Positions 1-11,455 of a stretch of DNA of 64,000 bases are shown here, piece after piece. The notes beneath the pieces were generated by a model that made no database searches, was not told where the DNA came from, and saw only the letters and a program-made list of their open reading frames with translations. The position numbers were made by a program, and so were the translations under genes. Location of the stretch: contig NC_092408.1 in assembly GCF_009017415.1 (NCBI RefSeq), positions 2,666,001 to 2,730,000 of the forward strand. Direction: 5' to 3'. Source of the stretch: Aspergillus flavus. Lineage: Eukaryota; Ascomycota; Eurotiomycetes; Eurotiales; Aspergillaceae. How positions within the stretch are numbered: the stretch's first letter is position 1; each line of letters starts with the position of its first letter.

Positions 1-615
1 TGTTCGACACGAATGTCACTGGCCTGATCAACATGACACAGACCATTCTGCCCATCTTCAAGACCAGACCTGATGGTGGGCGAGGGGATATCATCAACAT
101 TGGCAGTATCGCCGGCCGTGATCCATACCAGGGTGGGAGTATCTACTGCGCGACTAAAGCAGCCGTTCGCTCGTTCACAGACGCCCTGCGTAAGGAACTT
201 ATTGCCACACGCATCCGTGTTATTGAGATTGACCCGGGTCAGGTGGAGACGGTAGGCCCTACCCATAAAATTTGTGGCGATTGGACATCCGGGGGTTGAT
301 TTGGGTGATAGGAGTTCTCTCTTGTGAGATTCGATGGTGATAAGGCGAAGGCGGATGCTGTTTACAAGTAAGTTGCCACTATATGGGGTGTGTAGTATAA
401 GCTGATGGCTCGCAGGGGAGTTGAGCCTCTAACCGGCGATGATATCGCTGAGATCGTGGTATTTGCTGCTGGGCGGCGTGAGAATGTTGTTATTGCTGAC
501 ACCCTAGTCTTTCCCAATCACCAGGTAAGCTTCTGACCAGGGTCGATACCATTCATTGGAACTAATACAAGGGGATCTCCAGGCTGGCGCAGGAATTATG
601 CATCGCAAGGTGTGA
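1..615 (+). CDS. NADP-dependent SDR oxidoreductase (YdfG/YMR226C-like), 5' truncated
   Basis: This is the C-terminal part of a classical short-chain dehydrogenase, cut by the window edge. Exons are 3-251, 312-367, 416-524 and 583-615, giving 148 residues in frame. The introns are 60, 48 and 58 bases with GT...AG ends. Visible motifs are the NIGSIAG segment with the catalytic Ser, followed by the Tyr-x3-Lys pair (YCATK), and the proline-glycine turn in IDPGQVET. The tail ends MHRKV. The match to the YdfG/serine 3-dehydrogenase subgroup (NADP-dependent oxidation of L-allo-threonine, serine and 3-hydroxy acids; cytosolic) is from family knowledge. Without splicing the frame appears to break after GQVET, so an ORF-only view would wrongly call it truncated. 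The Rossmann NADP-binding N-terminus lies outside the window. Confidence 0.85.
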
Positions 616-1167
616 GTATTCTGGTGGGCGCAGTCTGAGTACGTCACCAGCAATCGTGAACTTCGGAATAAATAACTTGCAGTGACCACCCATCTTTCTT
701 TACTGTGGCTTGGGCATATATGTTCCTGGGAGATCCATCAACGAGAGCACGACCAATCTCTGTTGGTCTTGTGCTAAAAATTCCTACACAGTAGAAGAAC
801 AATAAACGGACATGTGCTTTGCAAGTTTGAGAAGATGCGGCGCTAACGCTCCCTGGTGTACCACTCATGCTTCTATTTCGATGTTTATCTTAGTTACGAA
901 CTTTTTTTCCTTTTCTTTTTCCTTCCTTTTCAGAGATGAAGATAGATTGGCTGTTGCGTGGAAACCAGCGTTGGAACAAGAAGCGATATGTTTGAATACC
1001 ATATAATTTGACAGCATGATGAGATTGTGGTGTCACACAATTGCTAATTGACAACATACATATAAGACTCAGCTGTGGACCCTAGCGTTCATTACCCAGG
1101 CGACTCGGCAGAAGCGAGCAGGGTAGTAAAGACTAAAGAGAGGTATCGACAATGCATCGCAGATACC
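616..1167. other. intergenic, 3' flanks of two convergent SDR genes
   Basis: No supportable gene is present. The two SDR genes converge here, so this is mostly 3' UTR and terminator sequence. A T/C-rich tract lies at about 900-935. Small ORFs show no recognisable domain. Confidence 0.5.
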
Positions 1168-1926
1168 CTACCAGCCAATATCCTCCACGCGGTATTCCTC
1201 CGCAACAATTGTACCAAGCAGGGTCTTCGGATCTCCCTCGGTAGCAGCACGAACGATATTCATAGCACCCTGGCTTGCATCCTTGACACCATGACCGCCC
1301 GTGAAATTCGTCCGACAATATCCTGGTGACGTGGAAACGACCAGGATATTCTCCTTCTCCAAGGTTACACCCTCCACGGCCGTAAGCATATTCAGAGCTG
1401 CCTTACTACTCCGATACACGGGCAGAGGCGTACGCCGTGCACCGTACTCGGATGTCGGAGAGTAAGCGACACTCATCTGAGCCAAGCCTGTGGTCACATT
1501 AACAATACGGCGGTCATGATACTTAGAAGCCCTCAGGAGCGGCAGAAAAGTGTCGACAATAACAGCGACGCCGAAGACATTGGTCTCGAAGACGGCGCGG
1601 AAGTTGTCACGAAGACTCAAGTTGGGATCTTGGGGTTTAGAAATGGCAGCATTGTTGATCAAGATGTCGAGACTCCCGAACTGGTCAGAGACAGACTTCG
1701 CCGCTGCGGTAATGGAGGTATCGTCATTAGCATCGATGACCAAGGGTGTCAATGTTGAACTGTCGATCGTGGGATCCGATGCCAGTTGTTGGATCGCGGA
1801 TTCTGCCTTTGATTTGGTTCGCGCGCCAAGCAGAATATGATATTTGCCTGTTTTGGCGAGTTGCTCTGCTGTGGAATAGCCAAGGCCTTGGTTGGCACCG
1901 GTGATGAGGACTAATGTTTGGGGCAT
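1168..1926 (-). CDS. short-chain dehydrogenase/reductase (carbonyl-reductase-like)
   Basis: This is a single-exon, 252-residue complete SDR. The dinucleotide motif TGANQGLG sits at residues 9-16, ARTKSK after beta-strand 2 suggests NADPH preference, and the NNAA motif is at 91-94. The catalytic Tyr171-x3-Lys175 (YRSSK) is intact. The usual catalytic Ser about 25-30 residues upstream is a Thr here (NVTTG, residues 143-147). Thr can occasionally substitute, but activity may be altered. The protein is probably cytosolic because no signal or membrane segment is seen. Length and layout fit the CBR1-like group that reduces aldehydes, ketones and quinones; the substrate is unknown. The first ATG follows an upstream stop and is the natural start. 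The neighbouring SDR at 1-615 is of a different subgroup. Confidence 0.85.
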   Translation of the reverse strand: MPQTLVLITGANQGLGYSTAEQLAKTGKYHILLGARTKSKAESAIQQLASDPTIDSSTLTPLVIDANDDTSITAAAKSVSDQFGSLDILINNAAISKPQDPNLSLRDNFRAVFETNVFGVAVIVDTFLPLLRASKYHDRRIVNVTTGLAQMSVAYSPTSEYGARRTPLPVYRSSKAALNMLTAVEGVTLEKENILVVSTSPGYCRTNFTGGHGVKDASQGAMNIVRAATEGDPKTLLGTIVAEEYRVEDIGW

Positions 1927-3470
1927 TATCTTGGGTGTGTCTGCTATCCTAGATCCGCAATCCGATGTGTGTTGTCTTGCAACGGCTACATATCGGCTTC
2001 TTTCAGACCTGAGTATTTAAATGCATAAGGATTATAAATCAAGAATACTAGCATGCGTAACGCTCCCCGGATTTAACGGCGAACCCTCTACCAAATTCCG
2101 CTTTATGTCCTTGTTCGGTCTCTAAGAATGAAAAATGGCCCCAAATAGCTAGTTCCATATGCACTAAGCTGAAGATTATTGGTCCAGACCTAGGATGTAT
2201 ATTTGCCTACATCGGACTTTAGAGTCACAAATTACTTCCGTCACTATCTGGGTATAAAATGATCGTGCAGTTGAAACTCTAGGTTCGAGGCCTTCTGGAT
2301 GAAATAGGGCTAAGTAAATCACGAGTGCTCCAGTCTTGTAAGCTTTCTCCTGTGCTTTGTACTCCCAAAGTACGGCTCGTCAACCTATCCTGACGGCCTT
2401 CAGGCGGCAGTTACCGTCTGCCCGAGATCCATGGGCCACTTTCTTTAATACCTCTCCCATGTGAATAAAAGAGAAATCTAACATTTTGAATGCATCGCTA
2501 TCTAAGATCTATGGAAAGACGAGTCGGTCTGACGAAACGCCAGGACATCCCGTGGAAATAGAACAGCTGACCGGCCAATGCGCGCCAGTCAGACTCACTC
2601 TCCCCAGACCCGACTCTCTAATATCTAATGTCTTCTATTAGAAGCATGGAAAAACCGAAACAGTTCCTGGACTGGGGTAAAGTCGAAGGAGATTATGACT
2701 GCTAGGCTGCAGGACGCGCAGACTTGAATCCCCGGGCCCATGATGGAAAGATTATCCACTTCCTTGGTGGTCAGCCATCAAAAGACATTTTGGCTGCGAC
2801 TCATCCCTCAGCCATGGCGATCTCTTAAGATCTAAGTGTACTTCGTGTACTGGAAAAATAGGATCGTTCTCCAAGTCCTCCAGCAGCCTCTCAAGATGGG
2901 ATAGCCGACGAAGGCGTCTTTGATAACACCGATAACTGTAACTTTGGTGAGATCGATGACAGCGATATATTGGATGAAATGACTGCAGGGTCCATATGTG
3001 CTGAGTGCAGTGGAAGGCGGACGACAACACATCTAGTGATGACGGTACGAGTCGAAAAATTGCTATCGGTAGCGATGATGATGACGATACTTCCAACTCG
3101 GTGATAAGGGCTAAATATAACGGACAGCGATGGAGCGCGACGAATGCTCGGATTGATCCACACGGGGATCGAGTTCAACACTCTCCACTCTAGCTTCGAT
3201 GGATGTCGGTCGGCAGAGTACTTGCTTCTGCTTTTCTTGCTTTTTATTGTTCGCTTTTGGTTTACCGGCATAACGTGGACATTGCTATCATATGCCGAGA
3301 TTTCACAGGCGTCTTTGTCCCATGTTGCTTTCCTCAACATCACTTAGCTTATGCTCGAATTTATTTCTTAATAAAGAGACATCTCCATGAGTCATTGAAA
3401 GGTGTTCTATCGCTGGTTCTGGATGAACTGTATTTGATTTGACAAGTGACAGGTAGAGCCTTACTCGAAA
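1927..3470. other. long intergenic region with a weak coding-like relic
   Basis: The stretch holds the promoter of the minus-strand SDR (1927 upward) and the 3' side of TyrRS. Between about 2840 and 3190 both strands have open frames. The plus strand encodes an acidic Asp/Ser-rich stretch that switches frame near 3000, which may be a decayed coding fragment, but no family is recognisable. Nothing else is supportable. Confidence 0.4.
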
Positions 3471-4854
3471 CTACTTCTCCGTGGAATCAGCACCATTCGT
3501 TTGGGCCTCCTGCGCCTTGGCACCCGGGTAACGAGTGCCCTTGCTCTTGACCTTCTTCTGCTTCTTTTCCACAACGGGAGGCGGGTAGGCCTTCAAAGTA
3601 ATCTCCTGCCATTCTGGAGAGGCTTGGTAGGCGGCTTGGATAGGAGCCATAAGGTCGATAAGACCCTGCGCTACAGCAGGCTTAAGCAGTTGTGGCGTTA
3701 ACTATAAAGTATTTAGGTTAGTTTCCTCTGAGGCACAGAATGACACGGAAAGACAAACGTACGATATCGTTCTTATAATCTTCCTCAAGTTGCTTGATAT
3801 CGGTGTAGATCAATGGCTCCTCATCCCTTCGCTCGACTCGGAACTCCTTCTTACCCTTGAGGTCGGCAGCGGGTAGGAGAACATATTCCACGAGTGCGAT
3901 GACTCCGTTATCTTCGACGACCTTAGGGGCTGCCTCCGCTTTGCGAATCTTCTTCGAGATGCTCTCGGCTGGGTCTAGCAGATCAATCTTGCTATCTGTT
4001 TCAGAATTAGCATCAATAGCGACCTTTAGCGAACTTTGGTGGGCTAAAATGAGAATTACCTTCAACACTAGAACTCATCTTGGCGCCCTTCAATCCGCTG
4101 ATCATAGGGTTGATCAGATGTGCGCGCTAGATAAGGATTCGTTAGCTTTAAGAGATTTTCGCCAATAGTAATGGCAGACATACCTTCCGGTAACCGATCT
4201 TAGGCAGCCATTCCGTGGCAGCGGTAAAGAGCTTTCTCTGGTCCATACCTCCCAGCTGAACATCAACCTTCAGGTGCTCTTCGTCAAGGACCTGAAGCAC
4301 CGGGTACAGAAGACCACTCAAAGGAGCATTCTCGGTCTGTTTGACAACCTCTGCGCCAGCCTTTTTAGCATCTCCCTCAGAGATCAAACTAGACAAGCGA
4401 TACACATCCATGACATATTCGGGGCTTTTTTGGTAGGAGCTGCCAAGAACAAACTCAAGCTTATCGGTAGGCACGCCGACAGACTCGAGAATTGCCGTAA
4501 TGATCTTTCTATAGTACTGAGCACGGTTCTCCACAAGCTCAAGCGGGGCCTTCAGGTTGTCAAGGAAGGCATGGACATCGGCGAGCAGGACGACGACGTC
4601 GCATTGTGCACGGAGCAATTGGGCGATTTTGAGCGCAGCGAGGAAATATCCGACATGTGGTCTTCCTGTCGTTGCCGTACCTAATACGAAACACAGGTTA
4701 GCTAGTGCATGACTGTGTATGTAACGTGACTCTTACCCCAATAGATTCTAGGATTTCTCTTTTCGATTAAGATGTTTTCGATAATCTCGGGGTTCAAGAT
4801 CTCGGCGAGATTCTCGCTGATGAGATTAAACCGTGCTTGTGCTTCCGAGTCCAT
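3471..4854 (-). CDS. TYS1: tyrosyl-tRNA synthetase, cytosolic
   Basis: This gene charges tRNA-Tyr with tyrosine for cytosolic translation. Five exons on the minus strand, 4854-4737, 4680-4184, 4126-4060, 3995-3763 and 3701-3471, give 381 residues. Four introns of 56-61 bases all have GT...AG ends. The class I signature is PHVGYF around residues 47-52, the form of the HIGH motif seen in eukaryotic TyrRS. The second class I motif KMSSS is at 221-225. The catalytic core contains [11 protein letters not shown] and GGMDQRK, and the C-terminus is lysine-rich with no EMAP-II appendage. Length and motifs match fungal cytosolic enzymes rather than mitochondrial or bacterial types. The start [10 protein letters not shown] is the first ATG in the exon-1 frame. 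It is a single-copy housekeeping gene and a good anchor for synteny. Confidence 0.97.
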
Positions 4855-5298
4855 CGCGACGAGTCAAAGCCAGAAATGAGACTTGTAGGGAGATGCGCAG
4901 GAAAAGGGAAAGGCGGCGCTGGCGCTGGTGGGATGGTTTTCTTTAGGTGGGGGAAAACCGTCGGATAAACATTTGTTCCGTTGGCATTTTGAGTCAGACA
5001 GATTTAATAGGCGGTCAGGGGTGGCAGATAGCCATCTTGGTTAAAGAGTCGTCTACGATTGTCAGACAAGTCTACTAGATTCAAGGTTTAACACATTGGA
5101 TTCCGACAAGAGTTTAACTGAGAGCACTTTTTGTAGGCAAAGTTTAATATGCGCCAAAATGCCAACCCATGAGAGATGTGGGCAGAACTACGACTCAATA
5201 CAAACGGGGTACCATATCGTAAAGCTGTCTGTCATAGGCTCGACAACACAGTATATAGCCACAGTCATCGAGTTAAGTGAAACCATTCCAAACAGAGT
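4855..5298. other. intergenic, TyrRS promoter and 3' end of membrane protein gene
   Basis: The region upstream of TyrRS lacks coding signals. A short purine-rich stretch lies just before the start (about 4880-4930). Nothing else is identifiable. Confidence 0.4.
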
Positions 5299-6336
5299 TT
5301 AAAATGGTGACCGCGGCCGCTCCAAATCCCTCGGGCTATTATTATTCACGGGACTCCCGAGATCCCGATAAGGTGCAATCGGTGACGCCTCCATGGTTGT
5401 CATGGTGTTCCGATCACCAATATGGAACTTCTTTGAAGCGAGAATGTCCGTTCTACGCAGTATAAGCTTCTCGCACTGTACAAGAAGAGATAAGAAAACT
5501 TACACCATAACCAGCGGAAACAAGCATTCCATCGTATACGCAAACCGATCAAATTGACCTGCCACCGTCGTGGCTGTTTGCGATGTGACTTGCAACGAAT
5601 ATGTGACTGCGCGGGTGATACCGATCACGCAGAGGCTAGCGACGCGCATCTCAGTGGTGCGGAGCATATGCCGGAAGACTAGTCTCGTGCAGGAAAGTTT
5701 AGGAGAGGCACGGTATGCCTTGTGCAGGAGGCGAATGAGAAAGAAAGAGCTGCACGTTTCGACCAATGCGATAGAAGCGAAGTAGCCGACGTGCAGGTAG
5801 TCGATTCGGTGTTGTAATGGGCCGGTGGAATGCGAGGACACGCCTTCTTGAGTGATTTCGAGGACTCTGCTGGCGAGTATAGTCATTCGGATGGCGCCAA
5901 TGGCAACCATGAAAAACCAGAAAAGGGAAAGGAAGATTATCCGGGTCGAGTCACGGAGAGTGTGTAGTAGTATTTGGTAACTGTAAAATGAAAGGCCGGC
6001 TTCTTGGACCTAATGTCTGGTTAGTAAGGCATCCGGTTGCCAGAGTTGACCGAGTGATGGGCTCACCAGCCAGAGAATATCAGCAATGGCACTGGCGGCT
6101 GCTCGGTCCCCCGTAGGATATGATGTGTAGAAGGAAAAGTAACAGAGTCCGTTGGCCACGGCACCAGCTGCGGAAACGATGATGGGGATGAAGCTCAAGG
6201 GACTGGGCCGTGTGATGAGCATGGCCCAGATACTCAGGAGTGTTGTGAACAGACCAATGCTGCTTAGAATCGACCAGCTTAACTCATAATAGCTGGCGGC
6301 CTCTGCAGAGGTACCAGATGAGGGGTGGGTATCCAT
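5299..6336 (-). CDS. fungal seven-transmembrane protein of unknown function
   Basis: Exon 1 is 6336-6067 (90 codons). After a 57-base intron, exon 2 runs from 6009 to about 5506. Seven hydrophobic helices are visible in order: SWSILSSIGLF, SFIPIIVSAAG, ADILWLVQEAG, IIFLSLFWFF, YFASIALVETC, CVIGITRAVTY and the segment ending ECLFPLVM. The frame reaches a stop at 5500, but a strong donor (GTAAGT) overlaps it. Splicing to an acceptor at 5476-5477 restores a frame through a polar tail containing SPIAPYRDLGSP and ending ERPRSPF, stop at 5299. That intron would be only 30-36 bases, below the usual fungal minimum, so the C-terminus is uncertain (259 or about 316 residues). The topology suggests a plasma-membrane or vacuolar protein; no family is assigned. 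Confidence 0.7.
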
Positions 6337-7065
6337 TGCTTTGCTTGTACTCTGCCAGACGAATTCTTTAACGGCAACAGACTGCTAAAGCCCTCCCTCC
6401 CCCTCGGCATTCCGATGAAGCAGGCTCACGAGTGTAATTAATTTCCTCTGACATAAAATAAGAAGCTGGGGGCTTCCAGGTAATTATATTTTTCGTATTC
6501 TTCAGAAAATATTGCTAAAGAGGACCTGCGTTGGACACCAACGGCGTGCGGTTCATCCCCCGCATTATCCACACTTCATGAATAGGGCGTCCGCGATAAT
6601 CTGGGGAAAAACTGGGGTCGATCCATACTATACGGATGAAATGCCGCGTCCCAATATTAGCCTTAGCCACGGATAATTTACTCTCAAGAGGGATAGCGGC
6701 CGTGCTTTGACGAGAATTTCTTCCGTCAATCTCGTCCGTTTCTTACCCGCTAGCCCGGTTGATCGAACTGGTGGGCTGTGCGTCGTATTCCTTACGAATA
6801 CACTAACCTGGCTTAGAATCATTGAACTTAGGATGGTCACTACGAAGTAGTGAGGACGTTGATACAGTGGCCTAAGTCGGACAGTACCTCGCGAGCAATT
6901 TTACCGAAATCTCACCGTTTTACCTTCGGCCACGACTGCCACACACTCCTAGTTTTAAGTTCTAGTAAAACCATGGGGAATACTATTTTAAAATCTTATG
7001 GCATGTTTACTACGATCTTGATTCTTGAGCTTATACCTCAACTGAATCATATTAAAAATCACTAT

Positions 7066-7096
7066 TATAGTAGTAGCAGCAGCAGTAGTAGTGCTG
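7066..7096. repeat. trinucleotide microsatellite (AGT/AGC)n
   Basis: Tandem AGT and AGC units run through about 30 bases within an intergenic stretch. It does not lie in any gene model. Confidence 0.7.
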
Positions 7097-7292
7097 ATGG
7101 TGGTGGGGGTGTAGACCTGGAGATTAGGCCCTAAGCTTAGGGGCTACAGCGCCTAGGGTTAACAGTAGCAAGGTCTAAACTTAGGGACCACAGGGTCTGG
7201 AAATTGAAGTTCAAAAGCGGTAAAGTACTCCGTACTGCTGGCTTAAGCCTTAAAGTATAAAAGCGGTCGGAATCGAACTAGATGATATTCCA

Positions 7293-7326
7293 CAAAAAAA
7301 AAAAAAAAAAAAAAAGGGGGGGGGGC
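7293..7326. repeat. poly-A followed by poly-G homopolymer tract
   Basis: An uninterrupted run of about 22 A is followed directly by about 10 G. It may be an eroded poly-A end of a retro-element or simple slippage sequence. Its exact length is prone to sequencing error. Confidence 0.7.
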
Positions 7327-7572
7327 TAATATTATTGGTAGGTGATCTACCAACCTTGGTAATATTTTATATTGTCTGGAAACTTGCCGTACGTGGAGTT
7401 CAACTTGGGTTCGGTGGATATACCTGTTTTGGTTTGTAAGCCGACCCAATATAGCCGAGCATAAAATAGGCCCTAGGGTAATAACATAGGTCAAGGTTTA
7501 AACGAAATACGAGACATGCAAAAGGAAAGGTTTAACATTCAGATATACTGTTTATTCCATTTGCAACCATAC

Positions 7573-9785
7573 TCAATGAGCAGCAAGAACACCCACCGAC
7601 CAAGCCGGCAGCGTGAAAGTGAACTTGCCATTCGTCGCCTTCACATCCGACTCACTGGGTGTAACCAGAGTCTGGGTATCAGAATTGAACGCCTTCGGGT
7701 CACTGTCGGCAAGAACTGTCAATTTGCCGCCCGTCTTCCCGGAGATGGTAACGGTGATCTCCTGGGTATCAGCTCCGTAGTTGGCCAATTTCACGTAATA
7801 CTTGTCGTCAGCACTGGAGGCAACCCAGTAAACAGGCCCAAAGGCAGAATCAGACGTCACGTTGTGGATAGTGTCTCCACGGTTCACAGAGAACATCTGC
7901 TGCACATAGTAGCTGGTAGTTTCAATGACCGTGCTGGGGTTCTGTGTGAAGGCAATGAGGTTCGGCTATAGTCAAGTCAGCTTTCCATTTTACCCTTTTG
8001 TTTCCGTGGGTGCTATTGAGATACCGTCCATTGGGTAGAGTTCACCAGTTGCAAAAGAGGGGCATATGCCGCCATCTTAACCACATCGCTGTTCCTCTCA
8101 ATACCGATCATGTACACGGCCTCAGCAACGGATCCCTGCATGAAGGGCCACGCGTTGTCCTGCTGGCACGAATACTCCCCGATGAAGTACGGGACGGATC
8201 GATCCTTGTTATCGAATTGACTGAATTGCTTCACGAGGTTATCGGCGGTATTGTAGTTATGGTAGTCGACCCAAGCGCCTTCTGGCAGCTTACTGGGAAG
8301 ACATGATGATTGGTCGGTGCTAGCGATGATGGTAAGATCCGGATAGGCAGCGTGGATCGCATCGTAAAAAGCCGTGAAGCGCTCCACATAGGATTCACAA
8401 CCGCCGCCTAGCATGTCCTCATTACCGATCTCCACCATGGTAAGTTTCCAGGGTTCCTTGCGCCCGTACGATGCACGAAGGGAGCCATATTTCGTGCTTG
8501 CGTCACCAAGAACGTACTATGATCCTGTCAGTGCTGTTCCTGGACGCAGTGGGGTAGACGGAGTACCTCAAGCTCATTCAGTACATCATCGATGTAAGGC
8601 TTCAGGGCGTCGCCAGTGATCGGTGTGTTGCCACCGGACTCCAAAGCAAAGCCAGCCCAAACACCCAGGACAGGGGTAAGCCCCATATCCTCGCACCAGT
8701 AAAAGTACTCATCAAGGCCTAATTAGCCGGTTAGGTTCGGTCTAGTAGCATATTTGAGGTGCACTTACCCAGCCCGTCTGTGTTGTAGTATGACCAGTCG
8801 CCTTGGCGTCCGGGACGGTTTTCCACGGGACCGATCGTTTCATTCCACTTCCATCTCCTGGCTTCGCTTGCTCCCTCACTGGATCTGTCAGTTCGTGTCC
8901 ATCCAGAGTACCTGATCCAGGAATATGAAGACTCACAGATTGTTACCTCCAGGGAATCGCAAGAAAGATCCCTTCATGTCTGCCAATGGCTGAGCCACCT
9001 GAGGCTTGAGCCCATTAGACCTACAAACGATGTCAGTACCACTCATCTCGGTACAGGAAAGCTCATACTAACCGTGACTTGTAAGTCTGAGGGAAAAGCT
9101 CAAAGAGCCCAAAGTTCAATGAGGAACCACCAACCGACGCTCCGTCAACGGTGAGCTCATAGAGAACAGCACCATCAGGAGCCTTCTTGGTAGGAATCTT
9201 TGCCAAAACTTTGGTGAAGTTGCTTGAGTTCGAGGATTGCGAGATCTTCGTCGAGCCATACTCGGTACCAGTGTTGTTGCCCACCAGTCGAACCGTGATG
9301 TCGCCGGAGAAGTTGCCCTTGATCCAGAACGTGTTCAAGAACTCGCTTCCATCTACCGGGACTCCCCAGTAACCTTCGTTGGTGAATCCAACAGCACCGG
9401 AAGCACCCTGTTTGACGTCGAGCTTCAAACTATGCGGGATCGCCTCGGTCAAGGGATTCTGTGCGTCAACGGCGATGGTGGCATCGCCAACGGCAGCCCA
9501 CGCAGTTAGGCCAGGCTTGCTTCCCTGCAGGCCATTATTGCGCAGCAACTGTCCGTAAATACCTCCGTCCCCAGAGTGGTTGATATCCTGATTTTTCTAT
9601 TAGTTATGAGGTCCACTGTCCGGTGTGCCAGGGTCGCATACTTCGAACATGAAGCCATACAAGATAGGGCTAGACGAGTTTCCTTTCTCTGTGGAAACTT
9701 CAAGAGAAACACCATACACATTCTGAACCAGAGAAAACAGAAAGGGAAGGGCACTGAGCCCCGAAAGAGTTGATAACGCCACCAT
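7573..9785 (-). CDS. abfA: secreted alpha-L-arabinofuranosidase, GH51
   Basis: This enzyme releases terminal alpha-L-arabinose from arabinan and arabinoxylan. Seven minus-strand exons, 9785-9642, 9587-9073, 9020-8937, 8878-8769, 8718-8567, 8516-8025 and 7965-7573, give 629 residues, matching the length of Aspergillus AbfA. A signal peptide is visible (hydrophobic core LSALPFLFSLVQ, cleavage after VYG). The N-terminal carbohydrate-binding-like half contains GYWGVPVDGSEF. The (beta/alpha)8 domain contains FLRFPGGNN, YFYWCEDMGL and the acid/base Glu in MVEIGNEDMLGGGCE, and the nucleophile Glu is in PYFIGEYS. The C-terminal beta-domain ends in AWSVGVLAAH. Six introns of 50-59 bases all have GT...AG ends. 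Expression of this family is usually XlnR/AraR-controlled; I did not find a convincing XlnR box upstream. Identification is by motif and length against family knowledge. Confidence 0.95.
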
Positions 9786-11353
9786 TTTGCAATTTCTGAT
9801 GTGATACCTGAGACTGGGAGCATCATTAGACGGTCATACTCCATGATTTTATATTCGCGCTTGAAGAGATAATTAACCGTCCTCGGGTGTCGAAAACTGG
9901 AGAACAAGGCAGGATGCCGTGCGGGAGTGAAAAGGGCATTCAACCGAGAGTGGAGAGAGTATGGAGAATGCGGAGTGCCCGATCATACTGTGGTGTGCGA
10001 TACCCACACAGAAGCATGCAGTGCGGCATTCTACAATGACAGCCAAGGCTATCGCGCTCTGAAGTCTCAGTCACAATACCTGTTTTAGCAACCCTTTGGG
10101 CCCTCTAGTTTCTCAGCATAGCCCATCGCCGTATCCGGATCGTATCCCAGGTATATCAATAGCTCCTGGATGGACTACGTATAGTGGACCATACGACATG
10201 TCGATCTTTGTCTATTTACAGTGAGACAACGAGTTATTTCAGGTACCTAAAGATTCCAGAGCCAGGTACCACTGTAAAACCTCGGAGAAACATAACTTAC
10301 ACCCTCTGTGGTACAAGGAACCTCGCGCCCACCGCCACCCTAATTTCTTAGGACGAACCAAGCTTTATGGCTGCCATTATACCACTGCCCAGCAATTTCT
10401 TGTATTGAGAAGGCGTCGGGTGGGCCGCATAAGGTACTCCAAGGGTCTCCAAGATGATGAAAATATCAGGCATCAAGTCAATTCTGTGGTACTCCACTAT
10501 CGCGACCACAGATCATATGAAGCAAAGCACCGATCTTGGCACAACCCACAGGCGATTGGCTCGGCCCCTTTCGGACCAAAAATGGTCACAGCTTAGGGCC
10601 GGAGAATAATATCATTAGTTCCTGAGTCCATGCACGATGATGTCGGTTTTGCATTCCCCCTCTTTGTTCGTCTCCGCATGGGTTCTGCAGGGCGACGCTC
10701 AGGGCAAAACCCCGGCGGGGACGGGGTACCCTGTCGATCATCTCGCGGAACTACGAGTCGCGTGTCTTGAGAGTCTCGCTCGGCTATTGAAAAGCGCATG
10801 TTGGCTGACGTTATGCAGGAACTGAACCTACACTGAAGTGTCTTAATTGGTCAATCTGTATTTCTCGTGGCTATTAGCTAGCCGAGTCCGGGGTGAAAGA
10901 GGGGAGCGACAGGCATCAAAGCCATCGTGCAGGGCCTGCAACATGTTGCATGCGGTATCAGTGGAAGGCGAACTTCGCGTGGCGCATCCCTGGGGAAACT
11001 TATTAGCATGCTAACGAGACTTTAGGATCCTGCTGGGTTAGTATGGGCTGTCAGCTCCAGAGAGAAGTAACACATATCATTCGCGAACGATGTACAAAGA
11101 TATATATTGGTCCCAGGTGCTGCACATCATTAATAACTACTGGTTGACTTTATATCAAATCTAAAGTAGCATAAATAGCGGATATAGAGTACTTGATGGC
11201 AGTGATACGATAATTTTGTAATGAATTATGAATAGGTGTCAGATCATTGTTCAGTAGATGAGCGCAGAGGACGGCCAAGGGTTGCCTGAGGAACTCTTTG
11301 TTCTTTATTGTTTTTGTAATATATTTCAAAATAAGACACTGACTTTCAACAAG
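9786..11353. other. intergenic, abfA-like promoter and spacer
   Basis: About 1.5 kb lies between the arabinofuranosidase start and the tRNA. The proximal few hundred bases are the presumed promoter. Small ORFs on both strands have no domain and no codon bias. Nothing else is supportable. Confidence 0.4.
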
Positions 11354-11442
11354 TCCTCGATGGTCTAACGGTCATGATTTCCGCTTGTCATCTCATACGA
11401 GAACAAGCGCGGGAGACCTGGGTTCGACTCCCAGTCGGGGAG
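11354..11442 (+). tRNA. tRNA-Asp (anticodon GTC) with intron
   Basis: The cloverleaf folds by eye. The 7-bp acceptor stem pairs TCCTCGA with TCGGGGA and has a G discriminator. The anticodon stem pairs TCCGC with GCGGG around a loop that reads TTGTCAC once a 17-base insertion is removed. The insertion (about 11392-11408) lies immediately after A37, the canonical eukaryotic tRNA-intron position. The T arm is CTGGG-TTCGACT-CCCAG. The mature length is 72, plus the 3' CCA added after transcription. The anticodon GTC reads GAC/GAT codons. Confidence 0.93.
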
Positions 11443-11455
11443 ATTTTTTTTCTTT
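11443..11455 (+). terminator. RNA polymerase III terminator of tRNA-Asp
   Basis: A run of eight T begins two bases after the tRNA 3' end, followed by CTTTT. This is the expected Pol III stop signal on the non-template strand. Confidence 0.8.

Larger units (their letters stand above)
6337..7572. other. intergenic with degenerate repeats and homopolymer runs
   Basis: No gene is supportable. Low-complexity elements include an AGT/AGC trinucleotide run at about 7066-7096, two imperfect copies of a 26-28 base block beginning CTAAGCTTAGGG or CTAAACTTAGGG at about 7131 and 7173, and a long A run followed by a G run at about 7293-7326. This resembles eroded repeat sequence between two gene units. 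Confidence 0.45.

Noticed and set aside
252..615. Apparent frame break and early stop in the first SDR
   Set aside because: Splicing of three short GT...AG introns restores the typical C-terminus exactly.
5096..5465. Plus-strand ORFs near the TyrRS upstream region
   Set aside because: Antisense to the probable C-terminus of the minus-strand seven-helix gene and lacking domains.
6628..7134. Short ORFs and a possible LTR at 6.6-7.3 kb
   Set aside because: No TG...CA ends, target duplication or reverse-transcriptase text could be found; only low-complexity repeats.
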